From Cellulosimicrobium marinum (GTDB taxonomy: Bacteria; Actinomycetota; Actinomycetes; Actinomycetales; Cellulomonadaceae): DNA of 64,000 bases. Shown here piece by piece: positions 38,206-47,294 of the stretch. The stretch lies in contig NZ_JAJBZH010000001.1 in assembly GCF_020551945.1 (NCBI RefSeq), forward strand, positions 748,108 to 812,107. Reading direction: 5' to 3'. A model generated the notes under the pieces. It saw only the letters and a program-made list of their open reading frames with translations. It did no database searches and was not told the origin of the DNA. Position 1 is the stretch's first letter. Each line of letters starts with the position of its first letter. Position numbers and translations under genes: made by a program.

Positions 38206-41004
38206 TTACAGGTCGCCCTTCTTCTGCAGGTAGCGCATCGCCGCCCAGCCGAACGGGATGCGGCCCCAGTAGGTCGCGACGCGGAAGAGCACGGTGGCGG
38301 ACGTCGCGAGGGCGACGGGCACGCCCGCGGCGGTCAGTCCCGCGGTGAGGGCGAGCTCGATCGTGCCGAGGCCACCAGGCGTGGGCACGGCGGCACCGGC
38401 GGCGTTGCCGACCAGGTAGATCACGGCGACGTCGACCAGCGACAGCGACTGGCCGAAGGCGGCGAGCGCGGCGTCGAAGGCGAGGACGTAGCCGAGGGTC
38501 ATGACGACGTTGCCGCCGAACCCGACCGCGAGACGGCCGGGCTGGCCCAACAGCTCGGACAGGCGGGGCCACACCTGCTGGACCGTGGGCCGGATCTTCG
38601 CGAGCACCCAGGTGCGCACCGTCGGAACGAGCAGGGTCGCCAGCACCGCGAGCGCGACGCCGCCGATCGCGAGCAGCACGGTCGTCGACGGGAGGGCGAC
38701 GAGGCCGCCGTCGCCCGTGAAGATCGACAGCACCACGAGCAGCAGGATCGTCACGACGAACTGCGACACCTGCACCAGGCCGACCGTCGCGACGGCGACG
38801 GGGGTCGAGACGCCGCGCTTCTGCAGCATCCGGAGGTTTAACGCGGCAGGGCCGATGCCCGCGGGGGCGGCGAGCGCGACGAACGACCCGGCCGCCTGCG
38901 TGAGCGTCGCGCGGACCATCGGCAGCCTGACCGGCGAGAACGCGACGAACGTGAGCGCCGCGCCCACCCAGGTGAGGACACCGAGGAGGAACGAGACGAC
39001 CGCCCACCAGGGGTTGGCCTCCGAGACCGCCTCGGTGATGTCGTCGAAGTTGATGGTGGTCACCACGACGGTGACGGCGACGATCGTCAGGGTGAGGGTG
39101 ACGATCGTGCGGGCGCCGAACCGGGTGATGCGCTGCGGCTCGACGTCGGCCTCGGGCAGCCGTTCGACGAGCGCGGCGCGCAGCTCCTTGAGCAGCTCCT
39201 TGTCCTGCCGCATCTCCTCGCGCGTGCTCGGCGGGAGCGCGACGGACTGCAGGAGCGGGCCGATGGCGGCGATGTCCTCGTCGGGCAGCACGCTCACGGC
39301 GGACTCGACGGCGCGCCGGGCCCCGACGCGCAGGGCGAGCAGCGCGACCATCTGCGCGAGGTCCATGCGGCGGGCCAGCTCCGACGACGCGATGTCGCCC
39401 TGCTCCCAGCCGGTGAGCCAGAGCGCGGGCCCGCCCGTCCCGGGGTCGCGCGAGACGAGCATGACGTCGGACGTGAGGGCGCGGTGCGCGATCCCTGCGG
39501 TGTGCGCGAGCGTGAGCTGGCGCCACGCCTCGCCGAGCACGGCGTCGGTGAGCTCGTCGGCGGGCAGGTCGCGCAGGGACACGGCGCCCGTCGCGTGCTC
39601 CTGGACGAGCACCATCGAGTCGGCCGACTCGGCGACGGCGAGCAGGCGGGGCGTGCGGACGCCCGCGGCGCGCGCGGCGTAGGCGAGCAGGGCGGTGCGC
39701 TCGGCGGCGGCACGCAGCGAGATCGCCGTGCGGCCCTCGATCCCGCGCAGCCGCAGGGACCGCCAGAACCGGGTGAGGAAGCCGACGACCTGCCGGTCGC
39801 CGTCGAGCACCACGACGTCGCGGCGCGTGCCGTCCTCGGCGAGCATCGCGTAGACGCGGTTGTCGCCCGCGCGCGTGAGCGCGATCGCCGCGGGGTCCGA
39901 CGGCGCGCCCTCGCCCGGGTCGGTGCCGTCGCCGGGTCCGGCGGGGGCGTCCGACGACGCGGGGACGGGCCGCGCGAGGTGGCGCCGGGCGAGGGTGGCG
40001 TCGGCCGTGAGGACGGTGCCGGCGTCGTCCAGCGCACCGGGGGCGCGCAGCACGCCCACGTGCACCTCGGAGGTGATGTGGCCCTCGGCGTCGACCTCGG
40101 TGATGGGGTCGTCGGCGGCCTCGGCGAGCTCCTCGTCGTCGGTCACGTCGCGCACGCGCACGAGCGCGACGGGGGAGAAGCCCGCGCGGCGCACCCCGGC
40201 GACGAGGTCGGGCCCGTAGGCGCGCTCGCTGCGGACCCCGGAGGCGTAGCGGACCGCGAGCCCGGCGATGCGTCCGAGCAGCAGGGTGATGCCGATGCCG
40301 GGGATCGACACCTGGCCGGTCACGAGCACGACGCCGAGCGCGACGAACAGCACGTTCCACGACCACGCGACCGTGCGGCGTCGGGTCCGCGTCCCGGCCG
40401 CCGTCAGCAGGCCGCCGATCGCGGCGACGTAGCCCGGGATCGACAGCTGCCACCCGCCCTGGGTGAACACGGACAGGCCGCGCACGAGCTCGTCCGACCC
40501 CCAGACCTGCACGGCGAGCACGGTGAGGACGGCGAGGACGAGGCCGAGGGCCGCGGCGATGATCGACTCGACGACCTGACGGCCGAGGCGCCGGATCCCC
40601 AGCTCGATGAGCACCGCCGTCGGGACGAACAGGGTGACGAGCCCTTCGAGCACCGCGACCGGGATGAACAGGACGAGGGCGAGGACGTCGGAGAAGTTCC
40701 GCACGTCCTCCGCGACGCCCTCCGTGGTGCCGTGCGCGTACACCGACAGGAGCATGAGGAGCGCGACGCCCGCCGCGCACAGCACGAGGTTGACGAGGTC
40801 GCTGGGGTGCCTCACGCGCGGCTCGGCGGTGTCGACCACGCGGACCGTGCCCGCCGGTTCGGGCGTCGGGCGGGACAGCAGGGCCTCGAGCGCGCCGGTC
40901 TGCGGCCGTGGCGGGGGCGAGGGTGGTGTCGCGAGGCTGCCGACCTCCACGACCGGCCCGGTGGCCGGGTGGCCCTCGGACGGGTCGCGGACAGGGCTCG
41001 ACAT
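38206..41004 (-). CDS. Flippase-like (LPG synthase TM domain) protein with kinase-like middle domain
   Basis: A 932-residue membrane protein. N-terminal helices about 70-260. A soluble part about 265-620 has a kinase-like core: HTAGIAHRALTSDVMLVSRD resembles an HRxxxxxN catalytic loop with the Asp missing, and LWLTGWEQGD stands where DFG should be. C-terminal helices (about 640-930) form the lysylphosphatidylglycerol-synthase transmembrane domain, with PAGIGPAALNLRML and VPTPGGLGTIELALTAGL. Such proteins may move lipids or lipid-linked sugars; the pseudokinase may regulate. No tRNA-dependent aminoacyltransferase domain is seen. Confidence 0.8.
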   Translation of the reverse strand: MSSPVRDPSEGHPATGPVVEVGSLATPPSPPPRPQTGALEALLSRPTPEPAGTVRVVDTAEPRVRHPSDLVNLVLCAAGVALLMLLSVYAHGTTEGVAEDVRNFSDVLALVLFIPVAVLEGLVTLFVPTAVLIELGIRRLGRQVVESIIAAALGLVLAVLTVLAVQVWGSDELVRGLSVFTQGGWQLSIPGYVAAIGGLLTAAGTRTRRRTVAWSWNVLFVALGVVLVTGQVSIPGIGITLLLGRIAGLAVRYASGVRSERAYGPDLVAGVRRAGFSPVALVRVRDVTDDEELAEAADDPITEVDAEGHITSEVHVGVLRAPGALDDAGTVLTADATLARRHLARPVPASSDAPAGPGDGTDPGEGAPSDPAAIALTRAGDNRVYAMLAEDGTRRDVVVLDGDRQVVGFLTRFWRSLRLRGIEGRTAISLRAAAERTALLAYAARAAGVRTPRLLAVAESADSMVLVQEHATGAVSLRDLPADELTDAVLGEAWRQLTLAHTAGIAHRALTSDVMLVSRDPGTGGPALWLTGWEQGDIASSELARRMDLAQMVALLALRVGARRAVESAVSVLPDEDIAAIGPLLQSVALPPSTREEMRQDKELLKELRAALVERLPEADVEPQRITRFGARTIVTLTLTIVAVTVVVTTINFDDITEAVSEANPWWAVVSFLLGVLTWVGAALTFVAFSPVRLPMVRATLTQAAGSFVALAAPAGIGPAALNLRMLQKRGVSTPVAVATVGLVQVSQFVVTILLLVVLSIFTGDGGLVALPSTTVLLAIGGVALAVLATLLVPTVRTWVLAKIRPTVQQVWPRLSELLGQPGRLAVGFGGNVVMTLGYVLAFDAALAAFGQSLSLVDVAVIYLVGNAAGAAVPTPGGLGTIELALTAGLTAAGVPVALATSATVLFRVATYWGRIPFGWAAMRYLQKKGDL

Positions 41005-41196
41005 GGCTGCGAGTCTAGGGCCGGGCCACCCCGGAGGCGCGGTATTTGGCCGATTCCTCCGGGCGATTCGACCCTTTCGTCCGGGCTGCTGGCGTTCCTG
41101 CGCGTCGTTTCGGCGCGCGAGCGTGAGCAACGCCTCCCTAGCATGGGGGGCGTCCGGCCGGGCGGACCGGCGAGCGGGCGAGACCGGGAGGTCGGC

Positions 41197-42174
41197 ATGG
41201 CACGCGACACCACGGGCCGAGGCGCACGGGCCGACGACGCCCCGACCGCCACCGACGACGGCGCCGCCACCGCGCCGCAGGACCGGAACCCGTTCCGCCG
41301 GGTCTGGTGGCTCCCCGTGGTGCGCGGGATCCTGCTCGTCGTCCTCGGCCTGCTCCTCATGATCGAGCCCTTGGAACGGCTCGAGACCCTGCGGGTCGTG
41401 CTCGGGGCGTTCCTCGTGGCCGACGGCGTGCTGGTCGCCGTGCAGGGGTTCGTCCACCGGCGCCAGGTGGGGTCGGCGTGGTGGCTCGCCCAGGCGGGCG
41501 TCAACGTCGTGTTCGGCGTCGTCGTGGCGCTGTGGCCCGACCTCACCCCCACGGCGCTGTACTACGTCCTCGCCGTGTGGGTGCTCGTGCTCGGCATCAC
41601 CACCATCGCCGGCGCCGCGGCGCTCGCCCGCAACCGCGACCTCGGCTGGGCGTGGATGCTCACGTTCGGCATCACGTCCGTGCTGTTCGGCATCCTCCTC
41701 GTGACCCGCCCCCTCGACGCGTTCGACGTGCTCCGCCTCGTCACCGTCGTGTTCGCGCTCTACGCGTTCGTCGCCGGGTCGATCCACGTGGTCTCCGGCT
41801 TCGCCGTGCGGGCCGTGGCCCGCGAGCTCGCGGACCTGCGCGCGCAGGCCGTTGCGGCGGGCGTCGTCGTGACCGGCGGCTCGGTGCTGGGCGCGGCCGC
41901 AGCACGCCCCGACGTCGGCCCTCCGGTCGCGAGCCCCGCACCGGACAGCCCGCCCCCGGCCGCTCAGGCCGGGCCGGCGGTCGAGCCGACGCCGGAGCCC
42001 GCGACGCTGCCGGACCCGGAGCACGAGCCCGCGACGTTGCCGGACCGGGACGGCGCGGCCCGTGCGGACGGTGCCGACGGTGCCGAACCCCGGGTTGCTC
42101 GGGAGGAACCGCCGTCCGTGCCGAACGCCCCGGGGTTCGGCGACGTCGGTGACCCCCGTCGCGACGTTCGGTGA
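41197..42174 (+). CDS. DUF308 (HdeD-like) membrane protein with family B repeat in tail
   Basis: A 325-residue protein. Six helices (about 37-205) with the DUF308 pattern VVRGILLVVLGLLLMIEPLE and GWAWMLTFGITSVLFGILLV. The C-terminal 110 residues are a disordered Pro/Ala/Glu tail with two PEPATLPDP-like repeats and an in-frame family B palindrome (42082-42141). HdeD relatives are linked to acid stress; nothing here confirms that role. ATG 41197 follows GGGAGGTCGGC. Confidence 0.85.
   Translation: MARDTTGRGARADDAPTATDDGAATAPQDRNPFRRVWWLPVVRGILLVVLGLLLMIEPLERLETLRVVLGAFLVADGVLVAVQGFVHRRQVGSAWWLAQAGVNVVFGVVVALWPDLTPTALYYVLAVWVLVLGITTIAGAAALARNRDLGWAWMLTFGITSVLFGILLVTRPLDAFDVLRLVTVVFALYAFVAGSIHVVSGFAVRAVARELADLRAQAVAAGVVVTGGSVLGAAAARPDVGPPVASPAPDSPPPAAQAGPAVEPTPEPATLPDPEHEPATLPDRDGAARADGADGAEPRVAREEPPSVPNAPGFGDVGDPRRDVR
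42082..42141 (+). repeat. Family B palindromic repeat, copy B5 (60 nt, in-frame)
   Basis: GCCGAACCCCGGGTTGCTCG... and ...ACGCCCCGGGGTTCGGC around a 14-base centre. It encodes AEPRVARE...PNAPGFG in the DUF308 tail, the same frame as B1, B2 and B4. Confidence 0.9.
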
Positions 42175-42237
42175 AGATCCGGGTGAGGTTCCGGTGCACG
42201 GCGAGCGGACCGTGCCGCGGCGCGTCAGACTCGCCGC

Positions 42238-42870
42238 GTGGGGACACAGGGGGACTCAGTCACGCCGGAGGCGCAGGACGGGGGCACGTCGCCGCTCGCG
42301 CGAGCACTGACGGGCGTGGTGGTGGGGGTCGTCGGCCTGGGGCTCGTCGGCCTCATCGTCGTCGTGCTGGCCTACCACCTCATGGTCGAGGGGTGGGCGC
42401 AGCAGCGGGACGCGTCGGCGAGCGGATCGCCCGCGGCCACCGAGGAGCCGGCAGTCGCTGAGGAGCCGGGCGTCGCTGAGGAGCCGGGCAGCGCGACGTC
42501 CGACCCCGCGCACCTGGCGCCCGAGGGTCTGGACGGATCCAACGAGGCGTACCGGCAGCGGCTCGGGTCCGCCGAGGAGAACGCGCTGGCCGCGGAGTCG
42601 CTGGCCGACGTCCGGGCGGTGCTCGACGACCTCGCGGCATCGGGACCGGTGGAGCGTGACGACGCGGTGGCCGCGCTCGGCTCCGCGGGGTTCGACGCGG
42701 TCCAGGTGACCCCGGAGGTGTCCCCGCTCGGGACGCGGAGCGCGGCGTTCGGGATCGGTGTGTCGGTGCCGGGCGGGTGCGTGTTCGGCGAGGTCGACGC
42801 CGGGACGGTCACGCTGGAGGCGGGCGGCCCGATCGCGGACGGCGGCTGCCTGGCGATGCCCGCGCACTGA
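42238..42870 (+). CDS. Small membrane-anchored secreted protein (possibly DUF6993)
   Basis: A 210-residue protein with one N-terminal helix (about 25-48), a repeated acidic linker (EEPAVAEEPGVAEEPG) and a C-terminal domain of about 110 residues with two cysteines (GGCVFGE and GGCLAMP). I think it belongs to the DUF6993 group but cannot confirm this. GTG 42238 is the start used. It stands alone upstream of the sulfur-type operon. Confidence 0.7.
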   Translation: MGTQGDSVTPEAQDGGTSPLARALTGVVVGVVGLGLVGLIVVVLAYHLMVEGWAQQRDASASGSPAATEEPAVAEEPGVAEEPGSATSDPAHLAPEGLDGSNEAYRQRLGSAEENALAAESLADVRAVLDDLAASGPVERDDAVAALGSAGFDAVQVTPEVSPLGTRSAAFGIGVSVPGGCVFGEVDAGTVTLEAGGPIADGGCLAMPAH

Positions 42871-42905
42871 GGGGTCGTTCACGTCCTCCCGCATGGCGAG
42901 ACGTC

Positions 42906-42932
42906 GTCCAGAAAATCTGGACTGAATCAGTC
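42906..42932. promoter_or_regulatory. Two overlapping perfect palindromes in the sulfur operon promoter
   Basis: GTCCAGAAAATCTGGAC (42906-42922; arms of 7) overlaps GACTGAATCAGTC (42920-42932; arms of 6). The region lies about 22-48 bases before the leader peptide ATG, over the likely -35. Two repressor or activator sites are probable; the regulator is not in the window. Confidence 0.55.
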
Positions 42933-42953
42933 GGGATACGTAGCGTGGCGCCC

Positions 42954-43034
42954 ATGGTCACCCGCACCGCCCCGCGCGGTCCCCGCCCGGTCCGGCGCTC
43001 GCCGCACCGCGCCGGGTGCTGTCGTCGCCCCTGA
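42954..43034 (+). CDS. Leader peptide with Cys-Cys, probable cysteine-responsive attenuator
   Basis: A 26-residue ORF rich in Arg and Pro, with Cys22-Cys23 four codons before the stop (GCCRRP). It lies between the sulfur-operon promoter and the first structural gene. Short uORFs ending in consecutive cysteine codons are known upstream of sulfur genes in actinobacteria, where ribosome stalling at low cysteine alters downstream translation. ATG 42954 has little 5' leader space, so a leaderless transcript is likely. Family recognised from composition, position and length. Confidence 0.75.
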   Translation: MVTRTAPRGPRPVRRSPHRAGCCRRP

Positions 43035-43112
43035 GACCCGGACCCGTCCCCGAGGCCGACGACTCGCGCCTGTCGCGCCCCCGTCGCCGACCGCGACCTC
43101 AGGAAGCCCCCC

Positions 43113-44933
43113 ATGACCCCTCCCACCGGCGTGCCCGCACACCCGGCGGCGGCCGAGCCGCGCACCGCCGACCCACGCACCGCGGACCCACGCACCGCCG
43201 AGCCGCGCACCGCGGACCCACGCACCGCCGACCCACGCCCGACCCGCGCCTCCCGGCCGCGCGCCGTCGTCCCCCGCGCCCCGCGCCCCGAGGTCCGCAC
43301 CGACGACGCGGACCGCCTCGTCCTCGCCGCCGACGTCCTCGTGCTCGGCGGCGGGCCGGCCGGCACCTGGGCCGCGATCGCCGCGACCGAGGCCGGCGCG
43401 CGCGTCGTCCTCGCCGACAAGGGCTGGTGCGGCACCAGCGGCGTCGCGGCCACCGCCGGCGTCGCGCACTGGCTCGTCCCGCCCGACCGTGCGACGCGCG
43501 ACGCCGAGATCGGTGTGCGCGAGGCGCAGGGGGGCCACCTCACCGACCGGGCGTGGACCGACGCCGTGCTCGACGAGACCTGGGCGCGCACCGACCTCGT
43601 CGACGGCTGGGGGTACCGCCCCGCGGCCCCGCCCCCGCCTCGCGCCGCAGGGCCCGACCGGCGCACCTTCGCCGGCACCGCCCCCGACTACCTGCGCTTC
43701 CTGCGGGGGCGGACGCGGCGCGGCGGCGCGACGATCCTCGACCACAGCCCCGCCCTGGAGCTCCTCGTCGACGCGGCGGGCCGCGTGTCCGGTGCGCGCG
43801 GCCACCAGCGCCAGCTCGGCCGCCCGTGGACGGTCACCGCGGGCGCCGTGGTCCTCGCGACCGGCGGCACCACGTGGAAGAGCAGGTCGCTCGGCGGGGA
43901 CGTCGACACCGGCGAGGGGCACCTGATGGCGGCCGAGGTCGGCGCGCACCTGTCCAGCATGGAGTTCTCGAACTTCTACGGGATGGTTCCCCTCGGCACG
44001 TCGATGGACAAGAACGGGTTCCTCGTCGCGGCGTCGTACTGGGACCACACCGGCCGCCCGCTCACCTACCGCAACCTGCACGTGTCCCGCACCGAGCTGC
44101 TCTCCGCCTCGCTGCGCGGCACCGTCACGGCACGGCTCACCCAGTTCCCGCCCACGGCCCGGCCCGCCGCGCGGGCCGCGATGCCGAACTTCTTCATGGT
44201 CACGGACAAGCTCGGCGTGGACCCCTTCACGGAGCGCTTCCCCGTCGACTGGGTGCAGGAGGGCACCGTGCGCGGCACGGGCGGGCTGCACCTGCTCGAC
44301 CGCGACGCCTGGACGGGCGTCACCGGCCTGTACGCCGCGGGCGACGTCGCCGCGCGCGACCGCGTCGTCGGCGCCGCGACCGGTGCGGGCGGCCCCAACC
44401 TCGCGTGGGCCGTCGCGTCGGGCACCTGGGCGGGCCGTGCCGCCGCCGTCCACGCGGGAGGTCGCGCGCCCGACGACGTCGCCCACCTCGCCGGGTCCGG
44501 CGACCGCGGCCTCGTCGGCGGGCCCGTCCCACGGCGACCCGGCCCGGCAGGGTCGTGGCGCGAGGTCGTCGCCGCGGTGCAGGGCGAGATGCACCCCGTC
44601 GAGAAGGCCGCGTTCCGCTCCGCGGACGGCCTCGCCGTGTCCGCGACCGTGCTCGACGCGCTCTGGGAGCAGCCCGACCTCCTGCGCCCCGCCCCCGGAG
44701 CCGACGCCGCGGAGGAGATCCGCACCCGGGAGGCCGCCGGGATGCTCGCGACCGCGCGCTGGGTCGTGCGCGCCGCCGCCCGGCGCACCGAGACCCGCGG
44801 CATGCACACCCGCGTCGACCACCCCGACACGGACCCCCTCCAGGCCCACCGGCTGCTCGTCGGCGGGCTCGACGAGACCTGGGTCGAGGTCGACCCCGAC
44901 CGTCCCGCACCGACCCCCGAGGAGACCTGGTGA
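43113..44933 (+). CDS. AprA/fumarate-reductase-type flavoprotein (sulfur metabolism)
   Basis: A 606-residue FAD protein. Residues about 68-95 give the dinucleotide motif VLVLGGGPAGTWAAIAATEA; SGVAATAGVAHW and later GLYAAGDVAARDRVVGAATGAG complete the FAD domain. It resembles adenylylsulfate reductase alpha and fumarate reductase flavoproteins. The N-terminal 45 residues are a low-complexity repeat (ADPRT). A ferredoxin gene overlaps by GTGA, so an AprAB-like pair is likely. Linked to an alkanesulfonate-type importer, it may release sulfur from an organic substrate; no substrate is known. Confidence 0.8.
   Translation: MTPPTGVPAHPAAAEPRTADPRTADPRTAEPRTADPRTADPRPTRASRPRAVVPRAPRPEVRTDDADRLVLAADVLVLGGGPAGTWAAIAATEAGARVVLADKGWCGTSGVAATAGVAHWLVPPDRATRDAEIGVREAQGGHLTDRAWTDAVLDETWARTDLVDGWGYRPAAPPPPRAAGPDRRTFAGTAPDYLRFLRGRTRRGGATILDHSPALELLVDAAGRVSGARGHQRQLGRPWTVTAGAVVLATGGTTWKSRSLGGDVDTGEGHLMAAEVGAHLSSMEFSNFYGMVPLGTSMDKNGFLVAASYWDHTGRPLTYRNLHVSRTELLSASLRGTVTARLTQFPPTARPAARAAMPNFFMVTDKLGVDPFTERFPVDWVQEGTVRGTGGLHLLDRDAWTGVTGLYAAGDVAARDRVVGAATGAGGPNLAWAVASGTWAGRAAAVHAGGRAPDDVAHLAGSGDRGLVGGPVPRRPGPAGSWREVVAAVQGEMHPVEKAAFRSADGLAVSATVLDALWEQPDLLRPAPGADAAEEIRTREAAGMLATARWVVRAAARRTETRGMHTRVDHPDTDPLQAHRLLVGGLDETWVEVDPDRPAPTPEETW
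43152..43241 (+). repeat. 15-nt tandem repeat at the flavoprotein N-terminus
   Basis: Six tandem units of GCCGACCCACGCACC type encode a five-residue repeat (A-D/E-P-R-T). It precedes the FAD domain and probably varies in copy number. Confidence 0.85.
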
Positions 44934-45340
44934 TCGAGGTGATCGACCCCGCGCGCTGCACGTCCTGCGACGTCTGCGTCCGGGTGTGCCCCACCAACGT
45001 GTTCGACGCCGTCGAGGGCGGCCTGCCCGTCGTCGCACGCCAGTCCGACTGCCAGACGTGCTTCCAGTGCGAGGCCTGGTGCCCGGCGGACGCGATCTTC
45101 GTCGCGCCGTCCCGCACGCCCGAGCCCGAGGGGTCGCCCCTGCGCGACGCCGCGGCCCTCGCCGAGCGCGGCTTCCTCGGCCTGTACCGGGCCCGGGTCG
45201 GCTGGCGGCGCGGCGACGACCCCGGCACCACGGACACCCACGACGCCCGCGACGCCCCTGGCGCTCCTGACGCCGGACAGACCAGCGAGCCCGCCCCGGA
45301 CGACCTCGTCCCGGGCACGACCCCGAGGAGACCCGCATGA
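44930..45340 (+). CDS. 4Fe-4S ferredoxin partner of the flavoprotein
   Basis: A 136-residue protein. Residues about 10-20 hold CTSCDVCVRVCP and about 41-52 hold CQTCFQCEAWCP, the two 4Fe-4S sites. A C-terminal tail of about 75 residues is Asp/Pro-rich and disordered. GTG 44930 overlaps the flavoprotein stop. Electrons for the flavoprotein probably pass through it, as in AprB with AprA. It is followed at once by the importer lipoprotein gene. Confidence 0.85.
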   Translation: MIEVIDPARCTSCDVCVRVCPTNVFDAVEGGLPVVARQSDCQTCFQCEAWCPADAIFVAPSRTPEPEGSPLRDAAALAERGFLGLYRARVGWRRGDDPGTTDTHDARDAPGAPDAGQTSEPAPDDLVPGTTPRRPA

Positions 45341-46359
45341 CCACGCACCGACCGTCGTCGACCACCCGCCGCCCGCACGGCCTGCTCACCGCCGCCGCGG
45401 CCCTGCTGCTGCTCGCCGGCGCGTGCGCCGCACCGACGGCGTCCGGGACGGGCGCGCCCGACGACGCGGGCGGCCTCGTGCCGCTCACCGTCGGTGCGCC
45501 GTGGAACGGGACGGCGGGCAAGACGCCGACCGACACCGGGCCCTTCGGGTACGCCGTCGCGGAAGGGCTCGCGGACGAGATCCTCGCCGAGCACGGGTTC
45601 GAGTACGCCGGGTTCGTCGGGTTCTCCAACGGGCCGCCCGTCGTCCAGGCCCTGCAGACCGGCGACGTCCAGGTGGGCCTGATCGGCGACACGCCCGCCG
45701 TGCAGGCGCGCGCCAGCGGCATCGACGTCCCGGCGCTCGCCGTGGCACGGCCGACGTCGGACATCTGGTTCCTCGGCCGCGAGGGCGGGGTGAGCAGCCT
45801 CGCCGAGCTGGAGGGGAAGACGGTGGGGCTGCAGTTCGGCTCGAACTTCGACAAGTACGGTCGGGCCGCGCTGGAGCGCGCGGGCGTCGAGGACGTCGAG
45901 CTCGTCAACCTCCTCTTCGCCGACGCGCTGCCCGCCCTGCAGCGCGGCGAGGTCGACGCCGTGCCCGTGCCCGCGACGACCGCGGGGATCTGGCGGGTGC
46001 AGAACGACTTCCCCGTCCTGTCCCGGGCGAGCGAGGACGACCCCGACCTCCTCGCGACGTCGGTCGCGCTCACGTCCCGCGAGACGGCCGACGCCCACCC
46101 GGGTCTCGCCGACGCCGTGTGGGAGGTCCTCCGGGCGGGGGCCGACGCGATCGACGCCGACCACGACGCGTACGCGGCGTGGGTGGAGGAAGCGTCGGGC
46201 GCGCCCGCGGCGGTGGTGCTCGAGGCGAACTTGTGGCGGTACGGCACCGAACGGGTCGACCCGGAGGGCCTGGAGACGGTCCGCACGACGCTCGACTTCC
46301 TCGTCTCCGCGGGCACCGCGACCGAGGAGTTCGACGTGACCACCTGGGCGGTGCCGTGA
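45337..46359 (+). CDS. Sulfonate/taurine-type ABC substrate-binding lipoprotein
   Basis: A 340-residue lipoprotein: signal with lipobox LAGAC (Cys about 31), then the two-lobed SsuA/TauA fold, with FVGFSNGPPVVQALQTGDVQVG and GKTVGLQFGSNFDKYGRAAL. It binds a small organosulfur or related compound outside the membrane. The start overlaps the ferredoxin stop, and permease and ATPase follow with four-base overlaps. The substrate is not clear from sequence. Confidence 0.85.
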   Translation: MTTHRPSSTTRRPHGLLTAAAALLLLAGACAAPTASGTGAPDDAGGLVPLTVGAPWNGTAGKTPTDTGPFGYAVAEGLADEILAEHGFEYAGFVGFSNGPPVVQALQTGDVQVGLIGDTPAVQARASGIDVPALAVARPTSDIWFLGREGGVSSLAELEGKTVGLQFGSNFDKYGRAALERAGVEDVELVNLLFADALPALQRGEVDAVPVPATTAGIWRVQNDFPVLSRASEDDPDLLATSVALTSRETADAHPGLADAVWEVLRAGADAIDADHDAYAAWVEEASGAPAAVVLEANLWRYGTERVDPEGLETVRTTLDFLVSAGTATEEFDVTTWAVP

Positions 46360-47294
46360 GCGCCGGGGCCGTGCCCCGCACGGTGTCCGGCGTGCCCCCG
46401 GCCGCACCCGCCGGGCCTGTCACTCCCGCCGGGCCCGTCACTCCCGCCGAGCCTGTCACTCCCGCCATCTCGGACCGGCGGGCGGGCGCGACGGGTCGGC
46501 GGACGACGCGCCGTCGTACCGGGCCAGGAGGGCGCGTGCTCGACGGGACGCTGCGCGTCAGCGTCCCCGTGCTCCTTCTCGTGGCCTGGGCGACGGGCTC
46601 CGCGACGGGCGCCGTCGACCCCAAGGTCTTCCCCGCGCCGTGGGAGGTCGTGGACGCGTTCGTCGAGCTCGTCCGCACGGGCGTGCTGTGGGAGAACCTG
46701 TCGGTGTCCGTCGGCCGCGTCGCCGTCGGCTTCGCGATCGGCGCGACCCTCGGCCTCGTCCTCGGGACGGTCGCGGGGCTCGTGCGCCTCGGCGACCAGC
46801 TCCTCGACCCGACGCTCCAGATGCTGCGCACGATCCCGTTCCTCGCGATCACGCCGCTGCTCATCCTGTGGTTCGGCATCGACGAGCGCCCCAAGATCAT
46901 CATCATCGCCGCGGCCGCGCTGTTCCCGCTCTACCTCAACACCCACTCCGGGGTCCGCAACGTCGACCGGAGGATCCTCGAGGCCGGGCGGGTGTTCGGG
47001 CTGCGCGGCGCCGCTCTCGTGCGGCAGGTGGTGCTCCCGGAGGCGATCCCGTCGATCCTCGTCGGGCTGCGCGTCTCCCTCTCCACGTCCCTGCTCGCCC
47101 TCATCGTCGCCGAGCTCACCAACGCACCCCGGGGCCTCGGTTTTCTCATGACCAGCGCGCAGCAGTACTTCCAGACCGACGTGCTCGTCGTCGTCGTCGC
47201 CCTGTACGCCCTCTGGGGCCTGTCCGTCGACCTGATCGTGCGCGGCCTCGAACGGGTCCTCCTGCCCTACAAGCATCTCGGGAGGTCCGCATGA
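46356..47294 (+). CDS. Sulfonate/taurine-type ABC permease
   Basis: A 312-residue permease with about six helices after residue 65. The EAA-type loop reads EAGRVFGLRGAALVRQVVLP (about 208-227). The N-terminus has a translated 18-nt repeat. GTG 46356 overlaps the binding-protein stop. SsuC-like by position and pattern. Confidence 0.85.
   Translation: MSAGAVPRTVSGVPPAAPAGPVTPAGPVTPAEPVTPAISDRRAGATGRRTTRRRTGPGGRVLDGTLRVSVPVLLLVAWATGSATGAVDPKVFPAPWEVVDAFVELVRTGVLWENLSVSVGRVAVGFAIGATLGLVLGTVAGLVRLGDQLLDPTLQMLRTIPFLAITPLLILWFGIDERPKIIIIAAAALFPLYLNTHSGVRNVDRRILEAGRVFGLRGAALVRQVVLPEAIPSILVGLRVSLSTSLLALIVAELTNAPRGLGFLMTSAQQYFQTDVLVVVVALYALWGLSVDLIVRGLERVLLPYKHLGRSA
46413..46466 (+). repeat. 18-nt tandem repeat in the permease N-terminus
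   Basis: Three units of GGGCCTGTCACTCCCGCC type encode a repeated GPVTPA hexapeptide before the first helix. Confidence 0.8.
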
